Part shown: piece after piece, positions 8,248-16,928 of the stretch
Layout of the letters: each line of letters opens with the position of its first letter
Numbering within the stretch: the stretch's first letter is position 1
Assembly: GCA_017399175.1 (NCBI GenBank)
Contig: JAFQEE010000072.1
Span: forward strand, 40,230-104,229
Length of the DNA stretch: 64,000 bases
Reading direction: 5' to 3'
Source: Clostridia bacterium
GTDB taxonomy: Bacteria; Bacillota; Clostridia; Oscillospirales; Acutalibacteraceae
Notes under the pieces: generated by a model
Seen by the model: only the letters and a program-made list of their open reading frames with translations
Told to the model about the DNA's origin: nothing
The model's database searches: none
Program-made: the position numbers and the translations under genes

Positions 8248-10326
8248 TCACTTTACAAGTCGTGGTACTTGCCAGCTGTCTTCGTTTCTTTCAGGAGCAC
8301 CTTCAAGAAGGCTTTCTCTTGAGAAATTCTGTACGCGTACATCTTCACGAAGTACATTTTCCATTGGCATAACGTGTACCATTTCTTCTACATTTTCTGT
8401 ATCAATAGTTTTAAGTTTTTCTTCGTTGTCTTTCATCAATGTGAAAATTGACTGCATAACTGTTTCTTCATCTTCAGTAAGTGACAATTGGTTAAGCTGT
8501 TGTGCGTTTGAGAATGTTGAGCGTTTGCCACTTGCTTTCTTTGAAGCACCACCGACAGATGCCTGACGCTGTGCAAGTGCACTACCATTACCGAGAAGGT
8601 GAACATCTTCAAGCTGTTGGTTTGTAACTTCACTCGGAGCACCAAGCAACAAGTCTTGAGCATTACCGTTAAGTGGGAATGCGATAACATCAAGGATTTT
8701 TTCTTCGTCAGTCAAAAGCATTACCATACGGTCAATACCGGGTGCCATACCTGCGTGAGGAGGAGCACCATACTGGAATGCTGTGTATAAAGCATTGAAA
8801 CGGTTTTTGAGTTCTTCTTCGTCATAACCTGCGATTTCAAATGCCTTTTTCATAATGTCGATATCGTGGTTACGAACAGCACCTGATGCCAATTCGATAC
8901 CGTTACAAACAAGGTCATACTGATAAGCCAAAACTTCAGTAGGGTCTTTTGTAAGGAGAGCTTCCATACCACCCTGTGGCATTGAGAATGGGTTATGAGT
9001 AAAGATTGTTTCGCCTGTTTCTTCGTCATTTTCATACATTGGGAAATCAACAACAAAACAGAATTCAAATGCATCGTCACTAATAAGGTCAAGCTGGTCT
9101 TTACCTGCAAGCCAAGAACGAATCATACCTGCCTTTTTCTCTGTGCTGTTTTTCTTTTCGTCACAGATAAAGAAGAGCGTTTCGCCCTCTTTAACACCTG
9201 TGAGCTCTGTGATTTCAACTTTCTGTGCATCACTTAAGAATTTTGCAATAGGACCTGCAAAAACACCGTCTTTAAGAGTGATATAACCAAGACCACCAAG
9301 ACCTACTTCGTTTGATGTTGCATATTTAAGTGAGTCTTCAAAGAATTTCTTTGATTTACCCTGGCAGTTTGCAACGATACCACGAACAGGCTTACCCTTG
9401 AAAGCAGGGAAGCTGACACCTGCGAAGAAGTCTGTCAAATCGCAGATAATAAGTGGATTACGAAGGTCAGGTTTGTCTGAACCATATGTCATCATTGCAT
9501 CTGCATAAGTGATTCTGCGGAATGGCTTAGGAGTAACCTTTTTATCTGTGAATGCCTTGAATGTGTCGTAAATCAAGTCCTCACAAACATCAAGAACTTC
9601 TTCCTGAGTTGCAAATGCCATTTCAAAGTCAAGCTGATAGAATTCACCCGGTGAACGGTCAGCACGAGCATCTTCGTCGCGGAAACAAGGTGCAACCTGG
9701 AAATAACGGTCAAAGCCTGAAACCATAAGCAACTGTTTGAACTGCTGTGGTGCCTGTGGAAGAGCATAGAACTTACCGGGATGCTTTCTTGACGGAACAA
9801 GGAAGTCACGAGCACCTTCAGGTGAAGATGCAGTAAGAATAGGTGTCTGCATATCAAGAAAGCCTTTTTCTTCCATTTTGTTACGAAGATGACGAATAAT
9901 CTTTGAACGCTTAACAAGATTATCGTGATTCTTTGGATTACGAAGGTCAAGGTAACGATATTTAAGACGAACTTCGTCTTTGCTCTGTCTTGATGCTCTT
10001 ACATCAAATGGGAGCATATTTTTGCTTTTACCTAAAATCTGTAAACTGTTCGCAACAAGTTCAACATAACCTGTTGCAATCTTTTCATTAACTGTGTCAG
10101 GGTCACGTTTTTCAACGATACCGCTTACTGAAATTACAGTTTCACGGTTTGCATTTTTAACTAAATTTTCATCGTGAATAACAACCTGTGTAACACCCGT
10201 ATAGTCACGAATGTCAACGAAGATAACGCCACCGTGGTCACGAACAACATCAACCCAACCTGCGAGCTGAACAGTCTGTCCTATGTGCTTGTCACAGATG
10301 TCGTTACAGTATAGTGTTCTGTACAT
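8248..10326 (-). CDS. aspS-gatC: Aspartyl-tRNA synthetase fused to GatC
   Basis: A 692-residue fusion. Residues 1 to about 590 are a bacterial-type AspRS: OB-fold anticodon domain (GWVDVVRDHGGVIFVDIRD), class II motif 2 (CFRDEDARADR), a GAD insertion in the middle, and motif 3 (GMAPGIDRMVMLL). After LLGAPSEVTNQQLEDVH and a Ser/Ala/Lys-rich linker, the last roughly 95 residues match GatC: helical start, LKTIDTENVEEMVHVMPMENVLREDV, and APERNEDSWQVPRLVK. GatC is the small subunit that ties GatA to GatB. The fusion links mischarging of tRNA(Asn) directly to amidation. The start is ATG 10326 with GGAGGT upstream, rather than the in-frame ATGs at 10341 and 10356. Expression is under the T-box upstream. 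Confidence 0.95.
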   Translation of the reverse strand: MYRTLYCNDICDKHIGQTVQLAGWVDVVRDHGGVIFVDIRDYTGVTQVVIHDENLVKNANRETVISVSGIVEKRDPDTVNEKIATGYVELVANSLQILGKSKNMLPFDVRASRQSKDEVRLKYRYLDLRNPKNHDNLVKRSKIIRHLRNKMEEKGFLDMQTPILTASSPEGARDFLVPSRKHPGKFYALPQAPQQFKQLLMVSGFDRYFQVAPCFRDEDARADRSPGEFYQLDFEMAFATQEEVLDVCEDLIYDTFKAFTDKKVTPKPFRRITYADAMMTYGSDKPDLRNPLIICDLTDFFAGVSFPAFKGKPVRGIVANCQGKSKKFFEDSLKYATSNEVGLGGLGYITLKDGVFAGPIAKFLSDAQKVEITELTGVKEGETLFFICDEKKNSTEKKAGMIRSWLAGKDQLDLISDDAFEFCFVVDFPMYENDEETGETIFTHNPFSMPQGGMEALLTKDPTEVLAYQYDLVCNGIELASGAVRNHDIDIMKKAFEIAGYDEEELKNRFNALYTAFQYGAPPHAGMAPGIDRMVMLLTDEEKILDVIAFPLNGNAQDLLLGAPSEVTNQQLEDVHLLGNGSALAQRQASVGGASKKASGKRSTFSNAQQLNQLSLTEDEETVMQSIFTLMKDNEEKLKTIDTENVEEMVHVMPMENVLREDVRVQNFSRESLLEGAPERNEDSWQVPRLVK

Positions 10327-10355
10327 TTTGTCTACCTCCATTTTATCCCGAAACA

Positions 10356-10576
10356 AAATAAAAAGTCCCGGGAATACTTAAAATATTCCCGGGACGAGTA
10401 ATTAAAATTAAATACCCGCGGTGCCACCCGCATTGATATGCAAAACAGCATATCCTCTTTTAATATTAAATTAGTATTGCCGTTGAAGTGTTCCCGAAAC
10501 TTACTACTCATCTCAAACACGCTTTCAGTCGGTGACGCGTTCTCCCTGTCAGACTTTCCAAAAAAGCCGAGTCTTC
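10356..10576 (-). promoter_or_regulatory. T-box leader of the aspS-gatC-gatA-gatB operon
   Basis: Read on the minus strand, the leader ends with the hallmark T-box GGGTGGCACCGCGGGT (complement of about 10414-10430), followed by a strong terminator: stem GTCCCGGGAATA / TATTCCCGGGAC at 10365-10395 and a U-rich run. Upstream lies a short stem I region. Uncharged tRNA pairing with the T-box bulge would favour the antiterminator and allow transcription. The amino acid sensed should be Asp or Asn given the genes, but I could not assign the specifier codon with confidence. Confidence 0.93.
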
Positions 10577-10583
10577 AATGGAT

Positions 10584-10611
10584 ATTATAACAAAAAATGA
10601 ATTTTTGTCAA
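10584..10611 (-). promoter_or_regulatory. Promoter of the T-box/aspS operon
   Basis: On the minus strand TTGACA (10606-10611) and TATAAT (10584-10589), both perfect, with a 16-bp spacer, placing the transcription start near 10576, just before the T-box stem I. Confidence 0.9.
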
Positions 10612-10669
10612 TAAATTTTTTCATTATTTATTGTATGCAAAATTTTCTTTTTTATGCATAAAAATTTTT

Positions 10670-10891
10670 ACAAATCAGAATTTGTAGGGCTTTTTATAGA
10701 AAAACCAAATTCTTGTCTCCACTGAAAGGGGAGATGTCACCGCAAGGTGACAGAGGGGTTTGTAAAAGTTCTCAATTAGTGTGATGGTTAGGAAACAGAC
10801 CCCTCAGTCTCACTTCGTTCGACAGTTCCCCTTTCAGGGGAGCCAAGATAGTATCATAACCATTATAACTCCCCGATAAACTCCAATTTAC
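10670..10891. repeat. Composite palindromic element with palindromic ends, copy 3
   Basis: The outer ends are ACAAATCAGAATTTGTAGGG (10670-10689) and the opposed CCCCGATAAACTCCAATTTA (10871-10890). Inside (10715-10844) is the hairpin pair GGGGAGATGTCACCGCAAGG ... CAGTTCCCCTTTCAGGGGAGCC. No ORF. Together with the terminator that follows, it fills the gap between the T-box promoter and the GH3 gene. Confidence 0.85.
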
Positions 10892-10900
10892 ATGTCAAAA

Positions 10901-10934
10901 AATAAAGGTGAGAGATTACTCCCACCTTATTTTA
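10901..10934 (-). terminator. Terminator of the GH3 gene
   Basis: Hairpin AAGGTGAGAG / CTCCCACCTT (one mismatch) seven bases beyond the GH3 stop, followed on the minus strand by a TTTATTTTTT run. Confidence 0.85.
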
Positions 10935-10941
10935 TATTCAT

Positions 10942-13380
10942 TTAGATTTGTTTTAATTTGCCGAGATTCTTAATAAGGTTTGGAATACCCTTGAAGATAA
11001 TCTTAAGACCTTTAGCCATCTTATCTTCGTGAAGAATAAGGATAAGACCTTCTGCCATTTCAGGGCTGAAAAGACCAAAGCTCATTGAGATAAAGTTCTT
11101 GATTGGAAGTTGTGTTGCAACAGCACCTGCCATTGTGTCTTCACCAAGCATCTTAATGAGAAGTCTGTAAATTCTGCCACCCCATTTGCTGTCCTGTGCA
11201 TCTTCGATTGTGTTAAGGAGTGTGAACGGAGCATTTTTATCTCTTGCTGATGGTGGAAGCTCTTTACCGTAAACTGCCTCGAATTCATTTGCAGGAACAT
11301 TCATAATGTTTGCACCGTAGTATGATGGAGCAGTTGTCTTATAATCAGGAACTTCAGCCTCAACTGTTGATTCAACATAAACTGATGTTTCGAGTCTGAT
11401 GTCGCGGCTTGATGCACCAACTAAAATCTTAAAGTCACCGCTTTCAACATGCCAATCACCAAGCTTTACATTGTAATATGCGAATGCACGCTTGTCGAGG
11501 TCTATTGAAACTTCTTTTTCTTCGCCTGCTTTTAAGAATACTTTCTTGAATGCACGAAGTTCCTTAACAGGACGATAAATTGTGCTTTCTACATCGTTTA
11601 CATAAACCTGAGCAACTTCAGCACCGTCAACAGCACCTGTGTTCTTGATTTTGAATGAAACTGTAACTGTGTCAGTATCCTTTACCTTGTCAGCAGAAAC
11701 CTTTACATCACTATATTCGAATGTTGTGTATGAAAGACCGTGACCGAATGGGAATGCAACATCCTTTTTCGCTGTGTCATAGTATTTGTAACCAACATAA
11801 ACGCCTTCTCTGTATTCAACTGAAACAGGAGTGCCTGGGAAGTAGTTGTGGCTTGAGTTATCCTCAAGTGCAAGTGGGTATGTTTCACTGAGTTTACCGC
11901 TTGGGTTAACATCACCGAAGATAATGTCGCAAACAGCACTACCGCCAGCCTGACCGGTAAGGAACATATTAAGGATAGCAGGAACTTTGTCTGCCCAAGG
12001 AAGTGCTACTGATGCACCACCTGAAAGTACAACGATTGTGTTAGGATTAACCTTGAGAACTTCTTCAACAAGAGTATTGTGGATAGGAGGAAGGTTGATG
12101 TGGCTTCTGTCGTTACCTTCTGTTTCGTATTCGTCAGTAAGACCAACGAATACAAGAGCAACATCAGCATTCTTAGCCATGTTCTTTGCTTCAACAACCA
12201 TATCCATTTCTTTCTTGTTCTTGCCTTTAAGTTTGTATCCCGGAGCAAATGAGAAGTTAATTCCCATTTCCTTCATTGTGTCATAAGCAGAGTCAAGTTT
12301 GATTGGATTGATAAGTGATGAACCTGCACCCTGATAACGAGGAGTACGAGCCATTTCACCAATTACAGCAATTTTTGCATCTTTCTTAAGCGGAAGAACA
12401 TTGTTGTCGTTCTTCATAAGAACCATACATTGACTTGCGATTTCACGAGCAAAGTTGTGGTGAGCATCGCTGTCGTATGTATAATCACCGAATACCTTTT
12501 CAGCGCGTTTGCTCATATCGATAATCTTGTCAACTGCTTTGTCAAGAATTGCTTCGTCAAGAGAGCCGTCTTTAACAGCATCAACGATAAGCTTTGTACC
12601 GATACCTGAAGATGTTGGCATTTCAATTTCCTGCCCTGCAATAAGTCCCGGTACGCGTTCGTTTTCTGCGCCCCAGTCAGTAATAACAACGCCTTCAAAT
12701 CCCCAGTCATCACGAAGAACATCAGTTAAGAGCCATTTGTTTTCAGCAGCATATGTGCCGTTAACTCTGTTGTATGAGTTCATGATTGTCCAAGGCTGAG
12801 CCTTTTTAACTGCGATTTCGAAAGGAAGAAGATATGTTTCACGAAGTGTTCTTTCGTCAACAACTGAATTGACAGTCATTCTTCGAGTTTCCTGATTGTT
12901 TGCTGCATAGTGTTTAAGAGATGTACCAACACCTTTACTCTGAACGCCGTTAACGAATGCAGCGGACATTTCACCTGCAAGAACACCGTCTTCTGAAAAA
13001 TATTCAAAGTTACGACCGCAAAGAGGTGAACGCTTGATGTTTGTACCCGGTCCTAAAAGAACAGAAACTTTTTCCTTTAAGCATTCTTCACCGAGTGCTT
13101 GACCCATTTTGTAAATAAGGTCAGTATCCCATGAACAAGCAGTTGCAGATGCTGTTGGGAAACAAATTGCAGGAACACCTTTCAAAAGATTTGTTTCACC
13201 CTTTGGTGTGTCACCCGGGTCACCCTTTTTACGGATACCATGAGGTCCGTCATTAAGGCTGAAAGATTTAATTCCAAGTCTTTCAACAGGCTGTGAGTGC
13301 CAGTAGTCAAGACCGTCACACATACTTGCTTTTTCTTCAAGTGTCATCTGTGCGATAAGGTCAGCGTGTTTAAGAGCCAT
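10942..13380 (-). CDS. Glycoside hydrolase family 3 beta-glucosidase-like enzyme
   Basis: An 812-residue GH3 enzyme without signal peptide, so cytoplasmic. The order is the (beta/alpha)8 barrel (residues 1 to about 290) with substrate-site KHYAANNQE and the nucleophile aspartate in VVITDWGAENERV; the alpha/beta sandwich (about 310-540) with QGAGSS and FVGLTDEYETEGNDRSH; and a fibronectin-III-like domain (about 570-650, HGLSYTTFEYSDV). The last roughly 130 residues are an extra helical tail not needed for catalysis in the family. It releases glucose or a related sugar from the non-reducing end of imported oligosaccharides; exact specificity is not readable. The start is ATG 13380, giving eight bases from GGAG, rather than ATG 13386, which would be too close. 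It is transcribed alone or with rmuC, 46 bp upstream. Confidence 0.94.
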   Translation of the reverse strand: MALKHADLIAQMTLEEKASMCDGLDYWHSQPVERLGIKSFSLNDGPHGIRKKGDPGDTPKGETNLLKGVPAICFPTASATACSWDTDLIYKMGQALGEECLKEKVSVLLGPGTNIKRSPLCGRNFEYFSEDGVLAGEMSAAFVNGVQSKGVGTSLKHYAANNQETRRMTVNSVVDERTLRETYLLPFEIAVKKAQPWTIMNSYNRVNGTYAAENKWLLTDVLRDDWGFEGVVITDWGAENERVPGLIAGQEIEMPTSSGIGTKLIVDAVKDGSLDEAILDKAVDKIIDMSKRAEKVFGDYTYDSDAHHNFAREIASQCMVLMKNDNNVLPLKKDAKIAVIGEMARTPRYQGAGSSLINPIKLDSAYDTMKEMGINFSFAPGYKLKGKNKKEMDMVVEAKNMAKNADVALVFVGLTDEYETEGNDRSHINLPPIHNTLVEEVLKVNPNTIVVLSGGASVALPWADKVPAILNMFLTGQAGGSAVCDIIFGDVNPSGKLSETYPLALEDNSSHNYFPGTPVSVEYREGVYVGYKYYDTAKKDVAFPFGHGLSYTTFEYSDVKVSADKVKDTDTVTVSFKIKNTGAVDGAEVAQVYVNDVESTIYRPVKELRAFKKVFLKAGEEKEVSIDLDKRAFAYYNVKLGDWHVESGDFKILVGASSRDIRLETSVYVESTVEAEVPDYKTTAPSYYGANIMNVPANEFEAVYGKELPPSARDKNAPFTLLNTIEDAQDSKWGGRIYRLLIKMLGEDTMAGAVATQLPIKNFISMSFGLFSPEMAEGLILILHEDKMAKGLKIIFKGIPNLIKNLGKLKQI

Positions 13381-13426
13381 AATCATTTCTCCTTCTTATA
13401 AAGTATAAAATTACTTAACATTTCTA

Positions 13427-14740
13427 TTATATATCAACATTATCTGTTTCGTCAAATAAAAGTTTATCGGCAGAAACAGAGTCGATTGATTCAATGTTTT
13501 TGAGTTTTCTCTGAATGAACAGGTTTTTGCGTTCAGCATCCTCAAGTGTTTTACCTGCTTCGTCAACTTTTTTCTTTGCTTTACTGAGTAAATCACCGAA
13601 TTTTTCGTACTGTGCCTTTGCTGCACCAAGAATTTCACGGACTTCGTTTGCCTTTTCATTGATTGCGATTGTCTTAAAGCCCATTGAAAGTGAGTTGAGA
13701 AGTGCAGTAATAGTTGACGGTCCTGCAATCATAACGTTATAGTCATTCTGAATTTTTTCAGGAAGTCCCGTTCTTGATGATGCGATTTCAGCATAAAGAC
13801 CTTCTGTTGCAAGGTACATAATTGCAAAAGGTGTTGTGTTTGGTACGTGAATGTATTTTGCAATTGATTTTGCTTCGCCTAAAACTCTGTTTTCGAGTTC
13901 TTTTCGTGCTTGTTTTACTGCATCTGCATCAGCACGGTCAGCGGCATCGCAGAGTCGAACATAGTCTTCCATAGGGAATTTTGAGTCAACTGGAAGTAAA
14001 ATGTCACTACCGTCTTTTTCACTTGACGGAATACGGATAGCAAATTCAACGCGGTCGGCTGAATTTGGCACAGTAGCCACATTCTTTTCAAACATATTCG
14101 GTATTGTCTGATTTAAAATGCCCTCAAGCTGAACTTCAGCCCAAGTACCGCGAGCCTTGACATTAGTAAGGACACGGTTAAGAGCAGTTACATTTTCAGT
14201 AACACCTGTTGAGAGTTTCTGCATTTCGCCAAGAGATTTGTAAAGATTTTCAAGCTGGTCAGAAACTGTCTTGAATGAAGAATTAAGTCTTGTGGTAAGA
14301 GTTGCAGTAAGCTTTTCGTCAACTGTAACTCGCATTTCTTCAAGCTTCTTTTCGTTTGACTCCTGCATCTTTGTAATTGACTCTTCAAGAGTTTTATTCT
14401 GCTTTTCACTTTGCTGAGCATTCTTTTCGCTCATTGATACAAGCATTTCGCTCATCTTTTCACGATGTTCAAAATTACCCTTGTTCATATTGTCAATACG
14501 AAGATTCATTTCATCAAGGCTTTTCTTCACATCTTCACGGATTTCTTTGTTAGAAGTTTGATTTTCGACACGGATTCTGTGAAATTCATCACCAAAATTT
14601 TTGTTTATGTAGTCAAGTTTCTGTTCCAGAGCATCATTGGATTTATTGTTCCTTGAGTTTTTAAGGACAACAGCCATAATTACAATAGAAATAACCGACA
14701 ACGAAATAGAAATTATCAATAAAATATCATTCTGTGGCAT
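13427..14740 (-). CDS. rmuC: DNA recombination protein RmuC
   Basis: A 437-residue RmuC. It has an N-terminal transmembrane helix (about residues 5-27, ILLIISISLSVISIVIMAVVL), a long coiled coil (about 30-185, rich in E, K, Q and N), and the RmuC domain with LEGILNQTIPNMFEKN, PVDSKFPMEDY, TPFAIMYLATEGLYAEI and GPSTITALLNSLSMGFKT. The family limits DNA rearrangement at inverted repeats and has a restriction-nuclease-like fold. The ribosome site AAGGAG precedes ATG 14740. A genome full of palindromic intergenic elements gives such a protein obvious substrates, but a link is speculation. Confidence 0.95.
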   Translation of the reverse strand: MPQNDILLIISISLSVISIVIMAVVLKNSRNNKSNDALEQKLDYINKNFGDEFHRIRVENQTSNKEIREDVKKSLDEMNLRIDNMNKGNFEHREKMSEMLVSMSEKNAQQSEKQNKTLEESITKMQESNEKKLEEMRVTVDEKLTATLTTRLNSSFKTVSDQLENLYKSLGEMQKLSTGVTENVTALNRVLTNVKARGTWAEVQLEGILNQTIPNMFEKNVATVPNSADRVEFAIRIPSSEKDGSDILLPVDSKFPMEDYVRLCDAADRADADAVKQARKELENRVLGEAKSIAKYIHVPNTTPFAIMYLATEGLYAEIASSRTGLPEKIQNDYNVMIAGPSTITALLNSLSMGFKTIAINEKANEVREILGAAKAQYEKFGDLLSKAKKKVDEAGKTLEDAERKNLFIQRKLKNIESIDSVSADKLLFDETDNVDI

Positions 14741-14877
14741 AGCTTACTCCTTGATTCTGTAAATATATACCTTATTATAGCAAAAGAATATAACAAATGC
14801 GAGTTTTTTATGAAAAATTTTTATTTAAATATAGCCATATATTACTTTTTTTGATATAATGACCATTGGTGAATAAA

Positions 14878-16458
14878 ATGTTTAAGAAAATAATTAGTAT
14901 TTTTATAGCATCTGTTCTTCTCGTAACTTGTTTTGCAGGTTGTGAAAACGATGAAGAAGAAACATATCTTGCTTGTGCAGTAAGTGAAATGCCACGATAT
15001 TTTGACCCGCAGGTTGTTAGCAGTACAGGTGAAAAAATAGTAGCTGTCAATGTCTTTGACGGTCTTTTTAAGCTTGACGAAAATGGTGAAGTGCAAAAGT
15101 GTGCTGTTAAGGACTATAAGATTTCTGCCGACGGACTTACATATACATTTTATCTTAAAAATGATATGAAATATTACATTTCTGATGAAGTCAAAGATTT
15201 TCTTGAAGATATTGAAAAGACCGTTGAAGGAAAAGTAACTGCAAATGACTTTGTTTTCGGAATTAAAAGGGCAGTTATGCCTGAAACCAATTCGCCTGAT
15301 TTTCCATTGTTGAGCATTATCAAAAATGCCACAAAAGTACACAATGGTGAAGTACAAGTTGATGAATTAGGTATTCGTGCAGTTGACGAATATACACTTG
15401 AAATCACTCTTGAAAAGAAAAAGGCAGACTTTTTGTATGCACTTACACAGCCTGTGTCATTCCCTTGTGATGAAGAATTTTTCAACCTTACAAACGGAAG
15501 ATATGGTCTTGATGAAGAATACATTATTTCAAACGGCAGTTTTTATCTTTCTGATATCAAAGATGGTGAATCTGTAAGATTTTCAAAGGTCAGCGAATAT
15601 ACAGGGAACTACAAGGCATTACCAACATCTGTAAGGCTTTATGTGAATTCAAACGAAGTTGATATTGCAAAAAAGGTTGACGACAAAACTTATGATTTAG
15701 GATTTTTTGTTTCTGAAAAAGCAGTTGATGAACTTGGCAGAAAAGTACAGAAGAAAAATCTTGAAAACATTACAACTGCACTTGTTTTTAATATGAGAAA
15801 AGAAAATCTCCAGAATGTGAAGCTTCGTACAGGTCTTGTTTCAAGTATTGATAAATCTGCAATTACTGAAAATTCTGTGAATAACCTTGTTCCGTCATAT
15901 TATAATCTGTCGGGTGACAAGGTGGACGGTCTGTCATATAATATCGAAAAATCAAGAAAAAATATGATTTCTGCTTTTGAGGAATTGAAAATTGATAAGC
16001 TTACAGTTGATATTCTTTGTACTGCGGAATATGAACAGATGGCAAAGTCAATCGTCAGCAACTGGCAGGCAAATATCGGTGTCGAGCTTAACGGTACAAT
16101 AACGGTTGCAGACGAAGATGAATATATGTCGAAAATAAGAAATGGTGAGTTTGATATGGCAATATATAATCTTACCGTTGACTCGGATAAGTCAGTTGAT
16201 TTTCTTTCAATGTTTAAAACAGGTAACGAAAACAATGCTTCAGGCTATTCGTCGGAGGAATATGACAGAATAGTTGATGATTTGAGTATGACCTCCACAA
16301 AGGAAAAAGCACTTTATTGTGAAAGTTATCTTCTTAAAAATGCTGTTGTTTTGCCTTTGACTTATGAAAACACAATTTTTGCAGTTGCAAAAGGCACAAC
16401 AGGGGTTTATTCAGCAGGTGACAGTTCAAATATCTATTTCTATAAGGGACAAAAATAA
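14878..16458 (+). CDS. Oligopeptide/dipeptide ABC transporter substrate-binding lipoprotein
   Basis: A 526-residue family 5 solute-binding protein. It has a lipoprotein signal peptide: Lys-Lys, a hydrophobic core ISIFIASVLLVTC, and lipobox FAGC with the cysteine at about residue 22. The mature part starts with the family pattern EMPRYFDPQVVSSTGEKIVAVNVFDGLFKLDENG and ends with VVLPLTYENTIFAV. It captures peptides or similar ligands outside the membrane. No permease or ATPase genes lie next to it, so it is an orphan receptor here. The start is uncertain: a -10 TATAAT at 14855-14860 puts the transcript start near 14867, so ATG 14878 (GGTGA just upstream) fits better than TTG 14866 or GTG 14869, though the leader would be very short. 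Confidence 0.9.
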   Translation: MFKKIISIFIASVLLVTCFAGCENDEEETYLACAVSEMPRYFDPQVVSSTGEKIVAVNVFDGLFKLDENGEVQKCAVKDYKISADGLTYTFYLKNDMKYYISDEVKDFLEDIEKTVEGKVTANDFVFGIKRAVMPETNSPDFPLLSIIKNATKVHNGEVQVDELGIRAVDEYTLEITLEKKKADFLYALTQPVSFPCDEEFFNLTNGRYGLDEEYIISNGSFYLSDIKDGESVRFSKVSEYTGNYKALPTSVRLYVNSNEVDIAKKVDDKTYDLGFFVSEKAVDELGRKVQKKNLENITTALVFNMRKENLQNVKLRTGLVSSIDKSAITENSVNNLVPSYYNLSGDKVDGLSYNIEKSRKNMISAFEELKIDKLTVDILCTAEYEQMAKSIVSNWQANIGVELNGTITVADEDEYMSKIRNGEFDMAIYNLTVDSDKSVDFLSMFKTGNENNASGYSSEEYDRIVDDLSMTSTKEKALYCESYLLKNAVVLPLTYENTIFAVAKGTTGVYSAGDSSNIYFYKGQK

Positions 16459-16928
16459 TGAAAGCAGGGAAAATAATTTATCTGATTTTTTCGTGGGCAT
16501 TGGTGCTTGTTATCCTTGGTTTTATATTCAGTCTTTCGGCACAGGATGCAGAGGAATCAAAGGAATTAAGCGATTCGCTTGTGAGTAAAATATTCCAATG
16601 GATTGAACTTTATATTGACGGTGAGCTGATTCGCAAGTTTGCTCATATGCTTGAATTCACAGCACTTTCATTCAGTCTGTACAATGCAATTTTTGTAACT
16701 TGGGAAATTAAAACAGCACCTATAATATCACTTGTTTTAACTGTAATCTGTGCAATAGGTGATGAAATTCATCAGATATTCGTACCCGGCAGAGCATTTC
16801 AGTTAAGTGATATTTTAACAGACAGTATTGGTGCAATCATCGGTATTGTTGCATATTTAATAATATTTAAAATCTATCTATTTATAAAGGAAAGAGGAAA
16901 TAAAAATGGCAGTATTAAAACCGTTTAA
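16458..16928 (+). CDS. VanZ-like family membrane protein
   Basis: A 156-residue protein with about four membrane segments and the VanZ landmarks ELIRKFAHMLEFTALSFSLY, GDEIHQIFVPGRAFQLSDILTDSIGAIIG. VanZ gives low-level teicoplanin resistance in enterococci; most chromosomal homologues have unknown roles in the envelope. Its ATG overlaps the last base of the preceding lipoprotein's stop codon, so it is translationally coupled to it. Its end overlaps the DUF1015 gene by 23 bp. The three genes form one transcription unit. Confidence 0.9.
   Translation: MKAGKIIYLIFSWALVLVILGFIFSLSAQDAEESKELSDSLVSKIFQWIELYIDGELIRKFAHMLEFTALSFSLYNAIFVTWEIKTAPIISLVLTVICAIGDEIHQIFVPGRAFQLSDILTDSIGAIIGIVAYLIIFKIYLFIKERGNKNGSIKTV

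Noticed and set aside
10670-10891. Insertion sequence with transposase
   Set aside because: No ORF or transposase motif in any copy; only non-autonomous elements are supported.
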